A DNA stretch of 64,000 bases from an uncultured Eubacteriales bacterium (lineage in GTDB: Bacteria; Bacillota; Clostridia; Christensenellales; Aristaeellaceae). Both the position numbers and the translations under genes were made by a program. Positions 62,040 to 64,000 of the stretch are shown here, one piece after another (positions within the stretch are counted from its first letter, which is position 1; each line of letters begins with the position of its first letter). The notes beneath the pieces are model-generated. The model was not told the origin of the DNA. It saw nothing but the letters and a program-made list of their open reading frames with translations, and ran no database searches. The stretch covers positions 1 through 64,000 of the forward strand of contig UQNN01000001.1 of the NCBI GenBank assembly GCA_900542445.1, written 5' to 3'.

Positions 62040-62146
62040 TAAACAGATTTTCAAAGTCAGTTCGGCTATCAGACAAAAACTAAAAAAACGATAAAAAATG
62101 AACACAAAATCAAGATGTGTTGAGAAAAAAGAGGCGATTAAAGATT

Positions 62147-62755
62147 ATGAAAGACATGAAGCAGGAAACCGGAACGGAAAAGAAAGAAGATCGTCGGGTT
62201 CGCCGAACCAAAAAGCTGCTCAGTCAAGGGCTGATTGAGTTAATGCAGCAAAAACAAGTGAAAGACATTACTGTGCGCGAACTGGCCGATTTGGTGGATG
62301 TGAATCGTGGTACATTCTATCTCTATTACCGTGATATCTTCGACATGTTGGACCGTCTGGAGGAAGAACTTTTTGAACAGTTGAATGCAGTCATTCTCGC
62401 GCATAAAGGAGAGCCTATTCTTACGCATGCACGCCCTATGCTGAAAGATTTATTCCGGATTGTGGCAGAAAATAAGGAAATCTGTTCTGTACTTCTCAGC
62501 GATAACGGAGATATCAAGTTTCTTCAGAAGCTCAGCGATGTGATTCAGGAAAAACTGCGCATGGATTGGCTTAATGGTTACGTTGAGAACGAGACGGAGT
62601 TTGAATATCGTTATGCTTTTGGCGCATTGGGCTTTATTGGTCTGCTTAGAACATGGTTGCATCGGGATTGTGTGGAATCAGCCGACGACATGGCAGCATT
62701 TGCGGATTCGCTGATTCGACAGGGCATCATGACGGATTTATCGAAGGCCAAATAA
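62147..62755 (+). CDS. TetR-family transcriptional regulator
   Basis: A 202-residue regulator with an N-terminal helix-turn-helix (TKKLLSQGLIELMQQKQVKDITVRELADLVDVNRGTFYLYY spans about residues 20-60) and a variable ligand-binding C-terminus of the TetR_C_8 type often seen in Firmicutes. The ATG at 62147 is used; GAGG is 12 bases upstream, a weak spacing, and 62156 is an alternative. Divergent orientation and shared promoters point to control of the MMPL operon and itself. Confidence 0.87.
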   Translation: MKDMKQETGTEKKEDRRVRRTKKLLSQGLIELMQQKQVKDITVRELADLVDVNRGTFYLYYRDIFDMLDRLEEELFEQLNAVILAHKGEPILTHARPMLKDLFRIVAENKEICSVLLSDNGDIKFLQKLSDVIQEKLRMDWLNGYVENETEFEYRYAFGALGFIGLLRTWLHRDCVESADDMAAFADSLIRQGIMTDLSKAK

Positions 62756-62783
62756 CGAGAATACATCAATTTTTATAAAAAAG

Positions 62784-62826
62784 AAAAGACACGGAGGCGC
62801 GATGGATATGCGCTTCCGTGTCTTTT
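62784..62826. terminator. Bidirectional terminator between tetR and the tRNA cluster
   Basis: A 17-base stem with one mismatch (AAAAGACACGGAGGCGC with GCGCTTCCGTGTCTTTT) has T-runs outward on both strands, strongest for the minus-strand tRNA transcript. Confidence 0.88.
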
Positions 62827-62870
62827 AATGAACAAAAAAAAACGACACATCACTGTATCGTTCTAAGGTT

Positions 62871-62946
62871 TGGTGCACCTTCAGGGGCTCGAACCCTGGG
62901 CACCCTGATTAAGAGTCAGGTGCTCTACCAACTGAGCTAAAGGTGC
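62871..62946 (-). tRNA. tRNA-Lys (CTT)
   Basis: Cloverleaf with a seven-pair acceptor (GCACCTT), anticodon loop CTCTTAA, T-loop TTCGAGC, and encoded CCA. Last gene of the cluster. Confidence 0.97.
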
Positions 62947-62950
62947 AACT

Positions 62951-63024
62951 TGGAGCGGGTGATGGGAATCGAACCCACGTAGCCAGCTTGGAAGGCTGGA
63001 ACTCTACCATTGAGCTACACCCGC
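62951..63024 (-). tRNA. tRNA-Gly (TCC)
   Basis: Acceptor GCGGGTG, anticodon loop CTTCCAA, T-loop TTCGATT, encoded CCA; 74 bases. Confidence 0.97.
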
Positions 63025-63028
63025 ACAG

Positions 63029-63103
63029 TGGAGCGGTAGACGAGATTCGGACTCGCGACATCCACCTTGGCAAGGTGGCACTCTACCACTGAGCTACTAC
63101 CGC
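63029..63103 (-). tRNA. tRNA-Gly (GCC), altered T-loop
   Basis: Acceptor GCGGTAG, anticodon loop TTGCCAA, encoded CCA; 75 bases. The T-loop reads TCCGAAT instead of TTCGAAT, so the normally invariant T at position 55 is C. The D-loop GG pair is kept. Confidence 0.93.
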
Positions 63104-63107
63104 ATAA

Positions 63108-63190
63108 TGGTGCGGGTGAAGAGACTCGAACTCATACGCCATAGGCAACAGATCCTAAATCTGCCGCGTCTGCCATTCCGCCACACCCGC
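63108..63190 (-). tRNA. tRNA-Leu (TAG)
   Basis: A class II tRNA with long variable arm, acceptor GCGGGTG, anticodon loop TTTAGGA, T-loop TTCGAGT and encoded CCA; 83 bases. Confidence 0.96.
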
Positions 63191-63201
63191 AAGCCATAAA
63201 A

Positions 63202-63277
63202 TGGTGACCCATTGGGGATTCGAACCCCAGGCACCCTGATTAAAAGTCAGGTGCTCTACCAGCTGAGCTAATGGATC
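63202..63277 (-). tRNA. tRNA-Lys (TTT)
   Basis: Acceptor GATCCAT, anticodon loop CTTTTAA, T-loop TTCGAAT, encoded CCA. Nearly the same anticodon arm as the Lys(CTT) gene. Confidence 0.97.
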
Positions 63278-63281
63278 AAAA

Positions 63282-63357
63282 TGGCTGGGGTGGCAGGATT
63301 CGAACCTTGCGAATGCGGGAGTCAAAGTCCCGTGCCTTGCCGCTTGGCGACACCCCA
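63282..63357 (-). tRNA. tRNA-Gln (TTG)
   Basis: Acceptor TGGGGTG, anticodon loop CTTTGAC, T-loop TTCGAAT, encoded CCA. Confidence 0.96.
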
Positions 63358-63385
63358 ACGTCCCTGCATGAACAGCAGAAAAAAG

Positions 63386-63463
63386 TGGGGTGAGTAGTGG
63401 GGCTCGAACCCACGACCTCCAGGGCCACAACCTGGCACTCTAACCAACTGAGCTATACCCACC
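63386..63463 (-). tRNA. tRNA-His (GTG)
   Basis: Includes the extra 5' G(-1) opposite C73 that marks tRNA-His; acceptor GTGGGTA, anticodon loop TTGTGGC, encoded CCA. Confidence 0.96.
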
Positions 63464-63467
63464 ACAA

Positions 63468-63544
63468 TGGCGCGCCTGGAGGGATTCGAACCCACGGCCC
63501 ACGGCTTAGAAGGCCGTTGCTCTATCCGACTGAGCTACAGGCGC
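63468..63544 (-). tRNA. tRNA-Arg (TCT)
   Basis: Acceptor GCGCCTG, anticodon loop CTTCTAA, T-loop TTCGAAT, encoded CCA. First gene of the tRNA transcript. Confidence 0.97.
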
Positions 63545-63595
63545 AGGCTTCGCTGTCCTCTGATGACGCTGCGGCGTTCCCGCTGACGAGAACTA

Positions 63596-63624
63596 ATTAT
63601 ACAGACTCAGCATGCTTTTGTCAA
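63596..63624 (-). promoter_or_regulatory. tRNA cluster promoter
   Basis: Minus-strand TTGACA (63619-63624), a 17-base spacer and TATAAT (63596-63601): full consensus, as expected for stable RNA. Confidence 0.93.
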
Positions 63625-63715
63625 TAGGTTTTTTGACATTTTTTTGAATTTTTCTGAAAAATTCAGCGATCTTTTGAAAAAAGCAAGCCATTGCGTTATT
63701 TTTTATCTGTATTCT

Positions 63716-64000
63716 TTAGAGAATATCTTCGATGCGCACTTTTTCCCCATCAAGAATCATCAGGCTGGCACGTGCAGCGCCTCCCCTGCATTGATTGCCA
63801 GCAGAACCTGGGTTGAGCAGGAGTACGCCATAGGCATATTCACAATGAGGTTCATGTGTGTGACCGAACAGTGCGATATCTGCGCCGTTATCCTTAGCCC
63901 GGTAAGCAAGCGTCATCAGACTCGGAAATAGATGGCCATGCTCCATCCAGATCTTGTGCTTGTCAAGTTCAATGAGCAGCTGATCCGGAAGCATGGATGC
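63716..64000 (-). CDS. YfcE-like metallophosphoesterase, C-terminal part (runs off the window)
   Basis: The frame stays open to the window end, so only the last 94-95 residues are seen. They contain the C-terminal metal motifs of the YfcE/MJ0936 phosphodiesterase family: a histidine pair (MEHGHLF), the FGHTHEP block and LLNPGSAG. These proteins hydrolyse phosphodiesters such as bis-pNPP or cyclic nucleotides in vitro. The N-terminal DxH metal motif would lie outside the window. Confidence 0.88.
   Translation of the reverse strand, partial: ASMLPDQLLIELDKHKIWMEHGHLFPSLMTLAYRAKDNGADIALFGHTHEPHCEYAYGVLLLNPGSAGNQCRGGAARASLMILDGEKVRIEDIL

Noticed and set aside
1..64000. CRISPR arrays, insertion sequences, prophage or plasmid genes
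   Set aside because: No spaced direct repeats, transposase motifs, phage structural genes or replication genes were found; the only recombinase is XerS-like and has housekeeping context.

Overview
This window looks like a chromosomal stretch from a moderately GC-rich, probably spore-forming member of the Clostridia (Bacillota). The signs are: near-consensus sigma-A promoters with 17-bp spacers and strong AGGAGG ribosome binding sites; a maf-mreBCD-...-spoIVFA-spoIVFB neighbourhood close to the Bacillus arrangement; a small alpha/beta-type spore protein candidate; a Firmicutes-type LexA box; and a miaB-ylbF-mutS-mutL-miaA cluster. No genus can be assigned from the sequence alone. Coding density is high, and I see no insertion sequence, prophage or CRISPR array.

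Layout. 1-3.8 kb: guaB, then an asd-dapA unit on the other strand. 4-12.5 kb: a peptidase, a YesL-like membrane protein, a hidden spore-protein-like gene, a methyltransferase, hslO, and three little-known genes (TPR, HEAT, and zinc-ribbon/TM/TPR/chitobiase-like). 12.5-15.5 kb: metG behind an attenuator-like leader, then tatD. 15.6-21.5 kb, minus strand: mntP with a manganese riboswitch and a nucleoside ABC operon (bmpA-nupOPQ). 21.5-27.7 kb: glyoxalase, MATE pump, lgt-pncB-recX and upp. 27.7-35.2 kb: glycosyltransferase, QueG-related protein, the paired radical-SAM/DUF2344 genes, RNase G and miaB. 35.2-41.3 kb: YlbF-like, mutS, mutL, miaA. 41.4-52.3 kb: a cysteine-rich protein, xpt, maf, then a cell-elongation/sporulation operon (mreB, mreC, mreD, PBP2, a MinD-like ATPase, rodA, spoIVFA, spoIVFB). 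52.3-57.9 kb: DEAD-box helicase, DUF1292, lexA, an 8-cysteine acidic protein, a XerS-like recombinase, rnhA, proC. 58-62.8 kb: a heptad-repeat lipoprotein and MMPL exporter divergent from a TetR regulator. 62.9-63.5 kb: eight tRNA genes on the minus strand, then a truncated YfcE-like phosphodiesterase.

How the genes work together. Most of the window is housekeeping: purine and pyrimidine salvage (guaB, upp, xpt, nup), lysine/threonine precursors (asd, dapA), mismatch repair, tRNA modification (miaA, miaB), lateral wall synthesis (mre/PBP2/rodA) and the SpoIVF intramembrane protease pair.

The points most worth following are: (1) a 28-bp two-arm palindrome directly upstream of the XerS-like recombinase, with one arm repeated past the gene's 3' end; (2) the metG leader, which has a perfect terminator, a competing helix and a 4-cysteine mini-ORF; (3) a MinD-like ATPase lacking the signature lysine, placed between PBP2 and RodA; (4) a PBP2 with an extra module of about 90 residues; (5) the TPR-HEAT-zinc-ribbon gene set; and (6) a tRNA-Gly(GCC) with an altered T-loop.
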